Of a DNA stretch of 64,000 nt, positions 23,824-32,621 are shown piece by piece; the stretch's first letter is position 1, and every line of letters begins with the position of its first letter. The notes beneath the pieces were generated by a model that did not search any database, was not told the DNA's origin, and saw nothing but the letters and a program-made list of their open reading frames with translations. The position numbers were made by a program, and so were the translations under genes. The stretch is from Ketobacter sp. Its GTDB lineage: Bacteria; Pseudomonadota; Gammaproteobacteria; Pseudomonadales; Ketobacteraceae. The stretch spans positions 62,001 through 126,000 of the forward strand of contig NZ_RCHN01000009.1 of the NCBI RefSeq assembly GCF_003671495.1, given 5' to 3'.

Positions 23824-25104
23824 TTATAACTGTTTCATCACACCCCGTGCTGCTTCCAGGGTTTGTTCCAGCTCCAGATCCCCGTGGGCGGAGGACACAA
23901 AGCCCGCCTCATAGGCGCTGGGTGCCAGATACACACCCGCGTCCAGCATCAGGTGATAGAACTTCTGGAAGCGCTCCAGGTTGCACTGGGTGACTTGCGA
24001 GAAGCGACTGATGTTTTTATCTTCCGAGAAGAAAAAGCCGAACATGCCGCCCACCTGGTTGGTGGTAAAGGGAATGCCGGCTTCGTCTGCGGCGCTTTGC
24101 AGGCCCGCCATCAGGGTGGCCGCTTTCTGGCTCAAGGCTTTGTAGAAGCCCTCTTTGGACACCCCTTCCAGCATGGCGAGCCCGGCCGCCATGGCCACCG
24201 GGTTGCCGGATAACGTGCCCGCCTGATACACCGGTCCGGTGGGTGCGATGTAATCCATGATGTCTTTTTTGCCGCCGAAAGCGCCCACCGGCATGCCGCC
24301 TCCGATGACTTTGCCCAGGGTGGTCAGGTCCGGGATGATGCCGTAGTAGCCCTGGGCTCCCTGCAGGGATACCCGGAAGCCGGTCATCACTTCGTCCAGG
24401 ATCAGCACTGCGCCGCTGGCGTCGCACACTTCCCGCAGGCATTCCAGAAAGCCGGGCACCGGCGGAATGCAGTTCATGTTGCCGGCTACGGGTTCCACGA
24501 TGATGCAGGCAATCTGGTCGCCGATCTGGTTGAACACCTCGCGCACTTGCTCGCTGTTGTTGTATTCCAGGGTCAGGGTGTGTTCCGCCAGGCAGGCGGG
24601 GACGCCGGGGGAATTGGGCACGCCCAGGGTGAGGGCCCCGGAGCCCGCCTTCACCAGCAGGGAATCCGCGTGGCCGTGATAGCAGCCTTCGAATTTCACG
24701 ATCTTGTCGCGGCCGGTATAGCCACGGGCCAGGCGGATGGCGGACATGGTGGCCTCAGTGCCGGAACTCACCATGCGCACCAGGTCCATCCCGGGAAAGG
24801 TTTCACAGACCTTGAACGCCATTTCCACCTCGATGGCGGTGGGGGCGCCAAAGCTCAAGCCGTGCTCGGCGGCTTCCTGCACCGCGCGAATGATGCCCGG
24901 GTGGCCGTGGCCCAGAATCATCGGCCCCCAGGAACCCACGTAATCGATGTACTGGCGATCGTCTTCATCAATCAAATAAGCGCCCTTACCGGACTTGAAG
25001 AAAATCGGCGTGCCACCCACGCCCTTGAATGCACGGACGGGGCTGTTTACACCACCGGGAATGTGGGTCTGGGCGGCGGCGAACAGGGTTTCAGATCGGC
25101 TCAT
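23824..25104 (-). CDS. hemL: Glutamate-1-semialdehyde 2,1-aminomutase
   Basis: 426 residues, the normal length. It shows the class III aminotransferase pattern: [16 protein letters not shown] for phosphate binding, [11 protein letters not shown], and the PLP-binding lysine in [17 protein letters not shown]. It converts glutamate-1-semialdehyde to 5-aminolevulinate, the committed precursor of haem in the C5 pathway. It lies downstream of thiD and thiE on the same strand, the order found in many pseudomonad-type genomes. Confidence 0.97.
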   Translation of the reverse strand: MSRSETLFAAAQTHIPGGVNSPVRAFKGVGGTPIFFKSGKGAYLIDEDDRQYIDYVGSWGPMILGHGHPGIIRAVQEAAEHGLSFGAPTAIEVEMAFKVCETFPGMDLVRMVSSGTEATMSAIRLARGYTGRDKIVKFEGCYHGHADSLLVKAGSGALTLGVPNSPGVPACLAEHTLTLEYNNSEQVREVFNQIGDQIACIIVEPVAGNMNCIPPVPGFLECLREVCDASGAVLILDEVMTGFRVSLQGAQGYYGIIPDLTTLGKVIGGGMPVGAFGGKKDIMDYIAPTGPVYQAGTLSGNPVAMAAGLAMLEGVSKEGFYKALSQKAATLMAGLQSAADEAGIPFTTNQVGGMFGFFFSEDKNISRFSQVTQCNLERFQKFYHLMLDAGVYLAPSAYEAGFVSSAHGDLELEQTLEAARGVMKQL

Positions 25105-25190
25105 ATTGGATTTCCTGATGGCTATTGGCTTGCCCGTGGTGTTGGCAAACGTGACTCAAATCGACTGGTGAAAGCGGAAACTTCAAGCGG

Positions 25191-25805
25191 CTACCGGAAC
25201 AGGTTGCTGTACTGCTGGCAATGTTGCTCGATGTCGTCACGGTCAAACACGTCGTTCACCGCCGCCACCATGGAGAAGCCGGCTTCAATCAGTTGGCCCG
25301 CATTATTCAGGGTTATGCCGCCGATGGCAACGGTGGGCAACGGGCACGCCTGGATGAAATCGCGCAGGCTCTCCAGGTCAGCGTGTTGCGCATCCGGCTT
25401 GGTGCGGGAGGGGAAAAAGCGCCCAAAGGCCAGGTAGTTTGCCCCCTGATCCATGGCGCTCTCGGCCAGCTCGCGGGAGCCGTGACAGGTGGCGCCGATG
25501 ATGCGGGTTCGCCCCAGGCGCTGACGGGCTTCCCGTACCGGAGTGTCCTCCTGCCCCAGGTGCACACCATCGGCTTCACACTCCAGGCACAGGTTCACGT
25601 CATCGTTGATGATCAGCAACGCTCCCAGGTTGCGGGTCAGCTCCCGCAACTGTTGCGCCAATTGCTGGCGCAGGGGGGCGGGGCTCGTTTTGTCGCGGTA
25701 CTGGATCACCCGGGCACCCCCGCGCAGGGCGGCCTGCACCTGGTGCAGCAGCGTGGGGGGAGGGGTCAGAACCGGGTCGGTGATGGCGTAAAGGCCTCGT
25801 AACAT
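25191..25805 (-). CDS. thiE: Thiamine-phosphate synthase
   Basis: 204 residues, TIM-barrel. Recognisable motifs are VIQYRDK near the N-terminus, LLIINDDVNLCLE, GVHLGQED, GATCHGSREL and the C-terminal AIGGI phosphate-binding loop. It joins HMP pyrophosphate and the thiazole phosphate to give thiamine phosphate. It lies between thiD and hemL with gaps of 44 and 86 bases. No TPP riboswitch is seen in front of the cluster. Confidence 0.95.
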   Translation of the reverse strand: MLRGLYAITDPVLTPPPTLLHQVQAALRGGARVIQYRDKTSPAPLRQQLAQQLRELTRNLGALLIINDDVNLCLECEADGVHLGQEDTPVREARQRLGRTRIIGATCHGSRELAESAMDQGANYLAFGRFFPSRTKPDAQHADLESLRDFIQACPLPTVAIGGITLNNAGQLIEAGFSMVAAVNDVFDRDDIEQHCQQYSNLFR

Positions 25806-25849
25806 ACGCTGTACTCCGCAATGAAAAGGGGTGAAAGGGTTTGGTCAAA

Positions 25850-26647
25850 TCAGCGTTGTTGGCTGGTCCAGGACAATCGATCCGGAATCAGCTGGCCCAT
25901 GCCAAGACGACGGGCATGGGCCACCGCCTTGGCGGTAAAGGATTGGGCATCCCGCACCGCCACCGGCATGCTGGCGCCGTGGGCCAGGTAGCCGGCGATG
26001 GCAGAAGCCAGGGTGCAGCCGGTGCCGTGGAAATCCCCCGGTTGGCGTTCCTGCTGATAGGATTCCAGAAAGCGGCGGTGCCCCCACAGGCGGTTTTCGA
26101 TGTTGGCGCTGGCCTCGTGGCCGCCGGTGATCAGCACATACTCTGCGCCCTGGGCCATCAGCTGTTGGGCACAGGCCTCCAGGGTATCTGCATCACTGCA
26201 CAGGGCCTTGGCCTCCAGGGTGTTGGGGGTGATGATGCTGGTGCAGGGCAGCAGCAGCTCGTGAAAGGCGTCGATCAGGTTATCCCGGGCCAGGGCGCCC
26301 CCGCCGCCGGCGGCCAGCACCGGGTCAAACACCACCGGAATATCGGCGTAATCCTGCAGCAGAGTATGGATGGCTTCGATGATGTCCTGGCTGGCGGTCA
26401 TGCCGATTTTGAAGGCCGCCACGGGCATGTCCTCCAGCACCGCCCGCGCCTGTTCCACCAGAAACGTGGCGCTTGCCGGCTGGAAATCCTTGACCCCACT
26501 GGTGTCCTGGGCGGTCAAAGCCGTGATGATGGTGCAGGGGTGACAGCCCAGGCTGGTCAGGGTTTCGATATCAGCCTGAATGCCGGCGCCACCGCAGGGG
26601 TCGTGGCCGGCAAACACCATAACAATGGGTGCGCGCGCTGTGTTCAT
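25850..26647 (-). CDS. thiD: Hydroxymethylpyrimidine/phosphomethylpyrimidine kinase
   Basis: 265 residues of the ribokinase fold. It has GHDPCGGAGIQADIETL at the N-terminus (usually GxDPSGGAGIQAD; the Ser is Cys here), ITPNTLEAKAL in the middle, and the C-terminal FHGTGCTLASAIAGYLAHG with the catalytic GTGC. It phosphorylates HMP twice for thiamine synthesis. An upstream in-frame ATG (26674) exists, but the ATG at 26647 has AGGGA nine bases ahead. First gene of thiD-thiE-hemL. Confidence 0.95.
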   Translation of the reverse strand: MNTARAPIVMVFAGHDPCGGAGIQADIETLTSLGCHPCTIITALTAQDTSGVKDFQPASATFLVEQARAVLEDMPVAAFKIGMTASQDIIEAIHTLLQDYADIPVVFDPVLAAGGGGALARDNLIDAFHELLLPCTSIITPNTLEAKALCSDADTLEACAQQLMAQGAEYVLITGGHEASANIENRLWGHRRFLESYQQERQPGDFHGTGCTLASAIAGYLAHGASMPVAVRDAQSFTAKAVAHARRLGMGQLIPDRLSWTSQQR

Positions 26648-26855
26648 AGTCCCGTTTCCCTGATTGTTGTCCATTTTTCAGTACTATAGCGCGGATGGCC
26701 GGGGGCTTCACCTGCGCTGAATCCGGTCATCGGGAATCAGGGGGATTTTGCGGCAACAAAGAGGAAGTGGCGCCGATCTGGGTGTATAATTCACGGCACA
26801 TTTATGATCAGGTTGTTTTTTGATCAATGGAAGTGCAAAGGAATTGATATAAAAA

Positions 26856-27275
26856 ATGAATAAGCCAGATGCCATGTTCTCCCTGATGGTGAATCCGAGA
26901 TTTTGTGACACGGACGCCATGGGGCACATCAACAATACGGTATTGCCCGTGTGGTTCCTGGAAGGCCGGGAATCCATTTTGCGTATTTTTAATCCCAATC
27001 TTTCAACCGAAGAAGTCAGCCTGGTGCTGGCCAAGATTGAACTGGAATACCTGGAAGAGACCTTCTTCGGCAAGCCGGTGGAGATCCGTACTTACGTCCT
27101 GCGCATCGGGACTTCCTCGGTGCTGGTGGGCCAGGAAGCCTGGCAGGAAGGTGAGCTGAAAGCCACCGGAACCGCCACCATGGTGAACTTCGACAAGCAT
27201 ACCCGAAAATCCGTGCCGATCCCGGCGGACGTCAAGAAACGCCTGGCAGAGCACTTGCTGGAGTCTGATCAGTGA
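26856..27275 (+). CDS. Acyl-CoA thioesterase, 4HBT hotdog family
   Basis: 139 residues. The motif FCDTDAMGHINNTVLPVWFLEGRE (Asp-x-Asp ... Gly-His-x-Asn) is the active-site helix of 4-hydroxybenzoyl-CoA thioesterase-like hotdog proteins such as YbgC and FadM. It hydrolyses acyl-CoA thioesters in the cytoplasm. The segment around the site is split here for length; the key residues are Asp near 19 and His near 27. Its stop overlaps the GTG of the following acetyltransferase, so the two are co-translated. Confidence 0.92.
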   Translation: MNKPDAMFSLMVNPRFCDTDAMGHINNTVLPVWFLEGRESILRIFNPNLSTEEVSLVLAKIELEYLEETFFGKPVEIRTYVLRIGTSSVLVGQEAWQEGELKATGTATMVNFDKHTRKSVPIPADVKKRLAEHLLESDQ

Positions 27276-27526
27276 GTACATTTGAAGTGGTCCACAAGCC
27301 GGAGCAGTGCAGCTTTGTGGCCGATTGCGGTGGCCAGCAGGCGCTGCTCACCTATCGACTGAAAGAGGGAACCCGGGTGGACTTCAACCACACCTTTGTT
27401 CCCAAGGTGGCCAGGGGCAGCGGTGTGGCGCTGAAACTGGTGAATACGGCGGCGGAATGGGCCCGCGGCCAGGGGCTCAGCATTGAAGCTTCCTGCTGGT
27501 ATGCCCATAAAGTCCTCCGCCTCTAG
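27272..27526 (+). CDS. Small GNAT-family N-acetyltransferase (YjdJ-like)
   Basis: 84 residues, the size of the minimal GNAT domain of the YjdJ/YidJ type. It shows ALLTYRL, HTFVPKVARGSGVALKLVN (acetyl-CoA-binding arch) and a terminal SCWYAHKV. The GTG start overlaps the thioesterase stop (GTGA). The acetyl acceptor is unknown. Confidence 0.85.
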   Translation: MSTFEVVHKPEQCSFVADCGGQQALLTYRLKEGTRVDFNHTFVPKVARGSGVALKLVNTAAEWARGQGLSIEASCWYAHKVLRL

Positions 27527-27576
27527 CCTTCTATCCGCGCCACGCTCATTCCTCCGTCCAAGCCCTGCACTGCCCC

Positions 27577-27592
27577 TTAGACTAAAGTCTAA
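27577..27592. promoter_or_regulatory. Perfect palindrome, candidate operator
   Basis: TTAGACT, AA, AGTCTAA: seven-base arms around a two-base centre. Size and symmetry suit a TetR-type operator, and a TetR regulator is encoded 1.8 kb downstream. The binding partner is inferred. Confidence 0.5.
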
Positions 27593-27622
27593 GCCCCTGT
27601 TTTCCCACCTGAATTTACAATG

Positions 27623-27646
27623 ACTCCAGTTGAACTAAACTGGAGT
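27623..27646. promoter_or_regulatory. Second inverted repeat, candidate operator
   Basis: Arms ACTCCAGTT and AACTGGAGT, nine bases each, around a six-base centre GAACTA. It differs from the palindrome 30 bases upstream except for a shared ACTAAA core. Confidence 0.45.
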
Positions 27647-27650
27647 TTAT

Positions 27651-27677
27651 GGGGGTATCAGGCCACTGTATGCCCCC
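27651..27677 (+). other. GC-rich hairpin
   Basis: GGGGGTAT pairs with ATGCCCCC (one G-T pair) around an 11-base loop. No T-run follows on either strand, so it is not a classical terminator. It could shape the patatin leader or end the thioesterase/GNAT transcript with Rho. Confidence 0.3.
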
Positions 27678-27866
27678 GTGTGCGCCAGGGCGGTGCAGTT
27701 TAAGTCCCCTGGTTTACAAAATGATGCAAATTACGCATAAAACGACATGATCTAAAGGGTGAAACCAAGCAGGATCAATGTTACACATAGGGGAATAATG
27801 AAAAGGGCTTAAACGCCTGAAATTTGTACATATTAGCTGTTTGTAGTACGGGGGAAGGTAGACACA

Positions 27867-29336
27867 ATGAAGCGAGCTTTGAAAGCCTGTCTGGAAGCGA
27901 TGGATCACGCTGAAGACTACCAAGCCTGGTGCGATGCCGCCCGGGAGTACGACCGTCTGGCTGGAAACGATGAATGGCGCGAAGAGGATGCTTCCCCCCA
28001 TTACGATTACAAAATGATCCGGCTGCGCTACAACGAGCTGCGCACCGCCCGCCAACGGGGCGATGTTAACCAGCTGGTGTTCTACATCAACGAAGGCCTG
28101 CACGGCAACCTGGGCCGCATTGCCAACCCCATGCTCTATCAGCAGTGCTACTTCGGTACCAAAAAGCTGATTACCGATTACCTGGAAGAAGTCTGTACCT
28201 GCCTGCAGTGGATTTGCGAAACCGACTTCCCGAATTTCTCCCTGGTGCAAAAGCTGGATTTCCTGGAGCGCACCCATCAGGCGTTCGGTGAATCCGCCCT
28301 GATGCTGAGCGGCGGCGCCGCCCTCGGTATGTTCCACCTGGGTGTGTTGAAAGCCATGTGGGATAACGAACTGCTGCCCAGCATCATTTCCGGCTCCAGT
28401 GCCGGCTCCATCATGGCCTCGGTGGTGGGAACCCACTCCGACGAAGAACTGAAAGCCATGCTGGACCCGGAATACATCTATGCGGAAGCCTTCCGTGTGG
28501 TGGGGCTGCGGGGCACCCTGCGCGGCAAAGGCCTGCTGGACCCGGCCCAACTGGAGCTGTGCCTGGAGCGTAATGTTCAGGATCTCACCTTTGAAGAGGC
28601 CTACAAGCTCACCGGCCGCCGCATCAACATCACCGTGTCGCCGGCAGATCCCCATCAGGAATCCCGCCTGCTGAATGCGGTCACCTCACCTCACGTGTTG
28701 ATCCGCAAGGCGTCCCTGGCCTCCTGCGCCATTCCCTACGTGTATCCACCGGTGATGCTGTGGGCCAAAAACATCAACGGCGAAAAGGTGCCATACATTC
28801 CGTCGCGCCAGTGGGTGGACGGTTCCATCAAGAACGACCTGCCGATTCAGCGCCTGGCCCGGATTTATGGGGTGAACCACTCCATTGTCAGCCAGACCAA
28901 CCCCCATGTACTGCCGTTCCTGTCCCGGGCGGAAGCCGGTGAGAAAACCCTTGGTGCCTATGCCAAGGACATGCTGATCAGCAACGTGCGCTACAACGTG
29001 AATCAGGTGCTGGACTTCACCAAGAACAAGATCTCCAACCGCAGCCTGGCGCTGTTGGTGGACAAGGCCCATTCGGTGGTATCCCAGCGTTACCAGGGCG
29101 ACATCAACATCGTGCCCCCGCGCCAGCCCATGAACGCGTTCCGGGTGCTCTCCAATGCCTCACCCCAGGATGTGGCCCGCTACATTCGCTCCGGTGAAAC
29201 CAGTACCTGGCCCAAGCTGGAGATGATCCGCAATTCCACCCTGATCAGTCGCACCATCAACAGTTGTCTGACCACATTGAAGGTGGAAGAGGAGCGCGAA
29301 CTGGAAGAATACTCCCAGAATCAGGCCACAGCCTGA
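27867..29336 (+). CDS. Patatin-like phospholipase with DUF3336 domain
   Basis: 489 residues. The DUF3336 domain (about 10-140) is followed by a patatin domain with the oxyanion-hole motif SGGAALGMFHLG (148-159), the nucleophile GSSAG (Ser178) and the catalytic Asp in VDGS (Asp318). So the Ser-Asp dyad is complete. Proteins of this kind, related to fungal Tgl3/4/5 lipases, hydrolyse triacylglycerol or phospholipid acyl chains, which suits a bacterium that stores or consumes neutral lipids. It is preceded by a long leader region with dyad symmetries and followed by a TetR regulator. Confidence 0.92.
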   Translation: MKRALKACLEAMDHAEDYQAWCDAAREYDRLAGNDEWREEDASPHYDYKMIRLRYNELRTARQRGDVNQLVFYINEGLHGNLGRIANPMLYQQCYFGTKKLITDYLEEVCTCLQWICETDFPNFSLVQKLDFLERTHQAFGESALMLSGGAALGMFHLGVLKAMWDNELLPSIISGSSAGSIMASVVGTHSDEELKAMLDPEYIYAEAFRVVGLRGTLRGKGLLDPAQLELCLERNVQDLTFEEAYKLTGRRINITVSPADPHQESRLLNAVTSPHVLIRKASLASCAIPYVYPPVMLWAKNINGEKVPYIPSRQWVDGSIKNDLPIQRLARIYGVNHSIVSQTNPHVLPFLSRAEAGEKTLGAYAKDMLISNVRYNVNQVLDFTKNKISNRSLALLVDKAHSVVSQRYQGDINIVPPRQPMNAFRVLSNASPQDVARYIRSGETSTWPKLEMIRNSTLISRTINSCLTTLKVEEERELEEYSQNQATA

Positions 29337-29420
29337 TATTGGGCGCCGGGCACACCAGTATGATTGTATAAATCGGGTTAGAATACTCGTTTGTTGTATG
29401 CGATCTGCTGGAGTAGCCAG

Positions 29421-30041
29421 GTGAGTGAGTCCAAACGTAAAACACCCTTGTCCAAGGCGTTGTCCGACAAATCTTTGCGCAGTCGGGCCACGCCATTGGA
29501 CGCGTTCAATCTGGCGAAAAAGCACTGGCTGCTGACCCAGAAACTGAATGTGGGGGAGCTGGCGGAAGAACTGGGCGTGAGTCGCGCCACCCTGTTCCGC
29601 TGGATCGGAAACAAAGATCTGCTCATGGGCGAGATCATGTGGTCCCTCTACAAACCCACAGTCCTGAACGCCCGCAAAGTCTGTTCCGGGGAAGGGGTGG
29701 AATACGTGGTCAATGTATTCCGGGAAGTGAACACCCAGATCCTGAATTCCCAGCCCATGCGTACCTGGCTGCACTCTGACGGTCAGTACGCCGTCAGCAT
29801 CCTTTCCTCCAAAAGCAGCCATTTCCATTCCCGCATGGTGGAGTTGAATTCGGAACTGCTGAAGCAGGAAACGGCCAAAGGCCTGATCCATCCCGCCATG
29901 ACCATCGACAGCCTGTCCTATTTTATGTGCCGCATCGGCAACTCGTGCATTTTCAGCGAAATGATCCTGGGCCAGGAGCCGGACCTGAATCAGTTGGAAG
30001 AAGCCTGTACCGCTGTGCGCATATTGTTGGGAGGCCGCTGA
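29421..30041 (+). CDS. TetR-family transcriptional regulator, QsdR-like
   Basis: 206 residues. The N-terminal helix-turn-helix is LNVGELAEELGVSRATLFRW (about 41-60) followed by IGNKDLLMGEIMW, which matches the TetR/QsdR branch in which the HTH reads ELGVSRATLYRWVG. The C-terminal ligand domain is all helical. GTG 29421 has GGAG seven bases upstream; in-frame TTG 29391 is less likely. Position after the patatin gene suggests it controls lipid metabolism, perhaps through the palindromes at 27.6 kb. It ends 12 bases before a convergent gene. Confidence 0.88.
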   Translation: MSESKRKTPLSKALSDKSLRSRATPLDAFNLAKKHWLLTQKLNVGELAEELGVSRATLFRWIGNKDLLMGEIMWSLYKPTVLNARKVCSGEGVEYVVNVFREVNTQILNSQPMRTWLHSDGQYAVSILSSKSSHFHSRMVELNSELLKQETAKGLIHPAMTIDSLSYFMCRIGNSCIFSEMILGQEPDLNQLEEACTAVRILLGGR

Positions 30042-30053
30042 AGCTGGCCCTGG

Positions 30054-30578
30054 TCAGTAGGGTTCCACCTTGTTACGGCGGCGGCGCGTCTTGGGCGGCT
30101 CCGCCAGGGGCTCATCCTTGGGGCCCTTGCCATTGGTGCCATTCAGAAACGGCAGGCGGCGGGTGATGCCGGCCACCGATTCCACACTTTCTGACAGGCC
30201 GGAAAAGCGCTTGGAGATCACCCGGATCTCTTCCATGTCTTCATAAATGTGGAACACCACCAGATAAAACTCCATCAAGGCCCGGGTGATGGTGGCCACC
30301 GTGATAAACCCCACCGGCCCTGCCACAAACAGATAGAACAAACCCCGCCACCAGGAGGTGAGAAACGCCTCCACCGTAAAGTAGACCACCCCGATCAGCG
30401 TCGAGGCCAGAATCACCCCGTACAGCACCGGGAACATCTGCACGGTGATGAACTTGGTGAAGGAAAAATCGAACAGGGCATTGAAGTAACCGTGGGCGGT
30501 GTTGCTGGCACGGTTGAAGCTGCGGCGACGATCCTCTCGCGACATCGGACTGATCCTGGGTTCTGGGCCTGCAGCCAT
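30054..30578 (-). CDS. DUF4282 membrane protein
   Basis: 174 residues. FDFSFTKFITVQMFPVLY followed by two membrane helices (about 55-80 and 90-115) and an EFYLVVFHIYEDMEEIR stretch is the DUF4282 pattern. The C-terminal tail is Pro/Lys/Arg-rich and cytoplasmic. No function is known for the family. Same strand as the MATE gene, with a 35-base gap. Confidence 0.85.
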   Translation of the reverse strand: MAAGPEPRISPMSREDRRRSFNRASNTAHGYFNALFDFSFTKFITVQMFPVLYGVILASTLIGVVYFTVEAFLTSWWRGLFYLFVAGPVGFITVATITRALMEFYLVVFHIYEDMEEIRVISKRFSGLSESVESVAGITRRLPFLNGTNGKGPKDEPLAEPPKTRRRRNKVEPY

Positions 30579-30613
30579 TTTAATGAAGGCGCTGCGGCTT
30601 TAACAGCCATTGC

Positions 30614-31972
30614 TTAGCTGGATGTGGCTCTTTGGGACAGTTTCGGCAGGCGGTACGTCAACCACAGCACGGTGCCGATGCCCGCCAGCACGTTGGCCAG
30701 GGCAATGCCGCCGAACAGGCCGCGGTAATCAAACCAGAGTGTCCCCAGCCAGGCCAGGGGTACCGTGAGGGCAAACAAGCGCAGCACACTGATCAGGGTG
30801 CCAAACAGTGGCCGTTGCAGGGCATTGAGTGTGGAGCAGCTGAGGATCACCACACTTTGAAAGCCGTAGGAAACGGGCACCAGCAGCAGATACCAGATGA
30901 TGGCCTGCTGCGTGTCGGCTTCGGTGGAAAATACCGACGCCACCGAATCCCCCGCCACAAACAACAGGGCGGCGATGCCCAGCTCCCAGAAAAAAGCGAA
31001 GGTCAGCGCCTTGCGCACCGCCTCCCGAATGCGTTGACTGTGATTGGCGCCGAAATTCTGGCCCACAAACGGGGTCAGGGCAGAGGAGAGGGCGATGATC
31101 ATCACCAGGGCCAGGGCTTCAATACGGGTGCCCACACCAAATCCGGCCACGGCATGATGACCGTGGCGGGCCACCATGGCGGTGAGTACGGCGGCGGCCA
31201 GCGGGGTCATCAGGTTGGTGGTGGTGGCGGGGATGGCTACTCGCAAGATGGAGGCCCAGTGCTCACGCTTGGGGCCCAGCACATCCGCAAAACTCATCAG
31301 GCGCCGTTGCCGCACCAGCACCAGCAGCAGGGCGGCGGCTGCAAACACCCAGGACACTACGGTGGCAATGGCCGCGCCGCGAATGCCCAATTCCGGAAAC
31401 GGGCCGATGCCAAAAATCAGCAGTGGGTCCAGAATGCCGTTCACCAGGCCGGCGATGGCCATAATGATGCTGGGGGTGCGGGTGTCACCGGTGGCCCGCA
31501 GGACGCTGTTGCCCACCATGGGGATCACCAACAGGAAGAAGCCCCCGTACCACAGAGTCATGTAGTCACGGATCAGGTCGATGGTCTGGTGATTGGCACC
31601 CAGCAGCAGGAACAGCGGGTCGAGGGTGAGATTTCCCAGGATACCAATGGGAATGGCAATGGTGACCGCCAGGGTCAGGGCGTGGGCGGCGGTGCGGCGG
31701 GCTTCCGTCAGGTTGCCCCGGCCAATGCGGGAGGCGATGTGGATGGCGGTGCCGATGCCGATGCCCATGGAAATGTTCATCAGCACGTTGGAGACCGGGA
31801 AGGTGAAACTGACCGCTGCCAGCTCGCGGGCGCCGATCAGCCCGATGAAATAGGTATCCACCAGATTGAACATCAGAATGGCCACGATCCCGAAAATGGT
31901 GGGGATGGTCATACTGGTGAGCGTGGGAACGATAGGAGCGTTCAGCAGGTCTCTGTGTCGGTGCCCGGACAT
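30614..31972 (-). CDS. MATE-family multidrug/toxin efflux transporter
   Basis: 452 residues with twelve hydrophobic helices in two related halves. The start (NAPIVPTLTSMTIPTIFG) and the repeated GxxxA-rich helices match DinF/NorM-type MATE transporters, which export cationic drugs or metabolites in exchange for Na+ or H+. It shares a strand with the DUF4282 gene downstream; substrate not predictable. Confidence 0.93.
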   Translation of the reverse strand: MSGHRHRDLLNAPIVPTLTSMTIPTIFGIVAILMFNLVDTYFIGLIGARELAAVSFTFPVSNVLMNISMGIGIGTAIHIASRIGRGNLTEARRTAAHALTLAVTIAIPIGILGNLTLDPLFLLLGANHQTIDLIRDYMTLWYGGFFLLVIPMVGNSVLRATGDTRTPSIIMAIAGLVNGILDPLLIFGIGPFPELGIRGAAIATVVSWVFAAAALLLVLVRQRRLMSFADVLGPKREHWASILRVAIPATTTNLMTPLAAAVLTAMVARHGHHAVAGFGVGTRIEALALVMIIALSSALTPFVGQNFGANHSQRIREAVRKALTFAFFWELGIAALLFVAGDSVASVFSTEADTQQAIIWYLLLVPVSYGFQSVVILSCSTLNALQRPLFGTLISVLRLFALTVPLAWLGTLWFDYRGLFGGIALANVLAGIGTVLWLTYRLPKLSQRATSS

Positions 31973-32061
31973 GAAGCGTTCAATATTGGAGGTGGGCGCC
32001 GATTATGTCACAGCCGGGGCCACACTTCACCCGCTGGGCCCCCGCTGCGGGCGAATCCGGC

Positions 32062-32463
32062 TCAGTCCACAATGAAACTGGTGAACAGGATGTCCTCCAC
32101 GTCTGCCGGTTCACCTTCCTCCTGGAGCGCGGCCACCACTTCAGACAGTGCGGTTTCTTTGAGCATTTCCTTGCCTTCCATACTGCTCAGGGCCTCTGCG
32201 GACTGGCTGCTGAACAGCATCACCAAGTGATGACGGATGGCGGGCTTGTGTCGATCCACGGCTTCGGCGGTTTGGCCACCTTTGACTTTGAGGGTGACAT
32301 CGGCTTTCAGGTAACCCATTTTGCGGGATTGGTAATTGGTCACGAAAGAGGGCTTCAATTCCACGTAGACCACATCATTGCTGGGGGCAGCCCCCTCTTC
32401 AGCCTGTGCGCTGGCGACCATCAGAGCGGAAATCAACAGTACCATGTGCGTGATCAATTTCAT
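32062..32463 (-). CDS. FliL-like periplasmic protein
   Basis: 133 residues: cleavable signal peptide ending ASAQA, then a domain with VYVELKPSFVTNY, YLKADVTLKV, PAIRHHLVMLFSSQ and the terminal VEDILFTSFIVD, the hallmark of FliL family domains. Classical FliL is membrane-anchored and encoded in flagellar operons. This one looks soluble and stands alone, as do FliL-like paralogues in several gammaproteobacteria. Role unknown; it may associate with a stator-like complex such as the ExbB/MotA family. Confidence 0.85.
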   Translation of the reverse strand: MKLITHMVLLISALMVASAQAEEGAAPSNDVVYVELKPSFVTNYQSRKMGYLKADVTLKVKGGQTAEAVDRHKPAIRHHLVMLFSSQSAEALSSMEGKEMLKETALSEVVAALQEEGEPADVEDILFTSFIVD

Positions 32464-32621
32464 GAGGCATTCCCCGTGCTAGTGTTGCGGATCTTCCTAA
32501 GCATAGACAGCCTTGGGCAGATTGCCGGGGTCGACGGCACTGAATTGTCAAAGTATGGTCGGGTTCGCACTCCGGCCTGTTATAGAATGAACACATTGAA
32601 TCAAGGGCTTAGAGGTGTGAC

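Larger units (their letters stand above)
27527..27866. other. Gene-free stretch with three dyad symmetries before the patatin gene
   Basis: A 340-base gap, the only one above 300 bases. I see no open frame with gene character. It holds a perfect palindrome (27577-27592), a second inverted repeat (27623-27646), a GC-rich hairpin (27651-27677) and an AT-rich stretch leading to the patatin ATG, so it is probably a regulatory region. Confidence 0.6.

Noticed and set aside
26648..26855. TPP riboswitch in front of thiD
   Set aside because: The conserved CUGAGA and ACCUGA elements are absent on the minus strand.
30632..32230. 532-codon plus-strand frame over the MATE and FliL-like genes
   Set aside because: Extremely Gly/Gln/His-rich and spanning two well-supported minus-strand genes.
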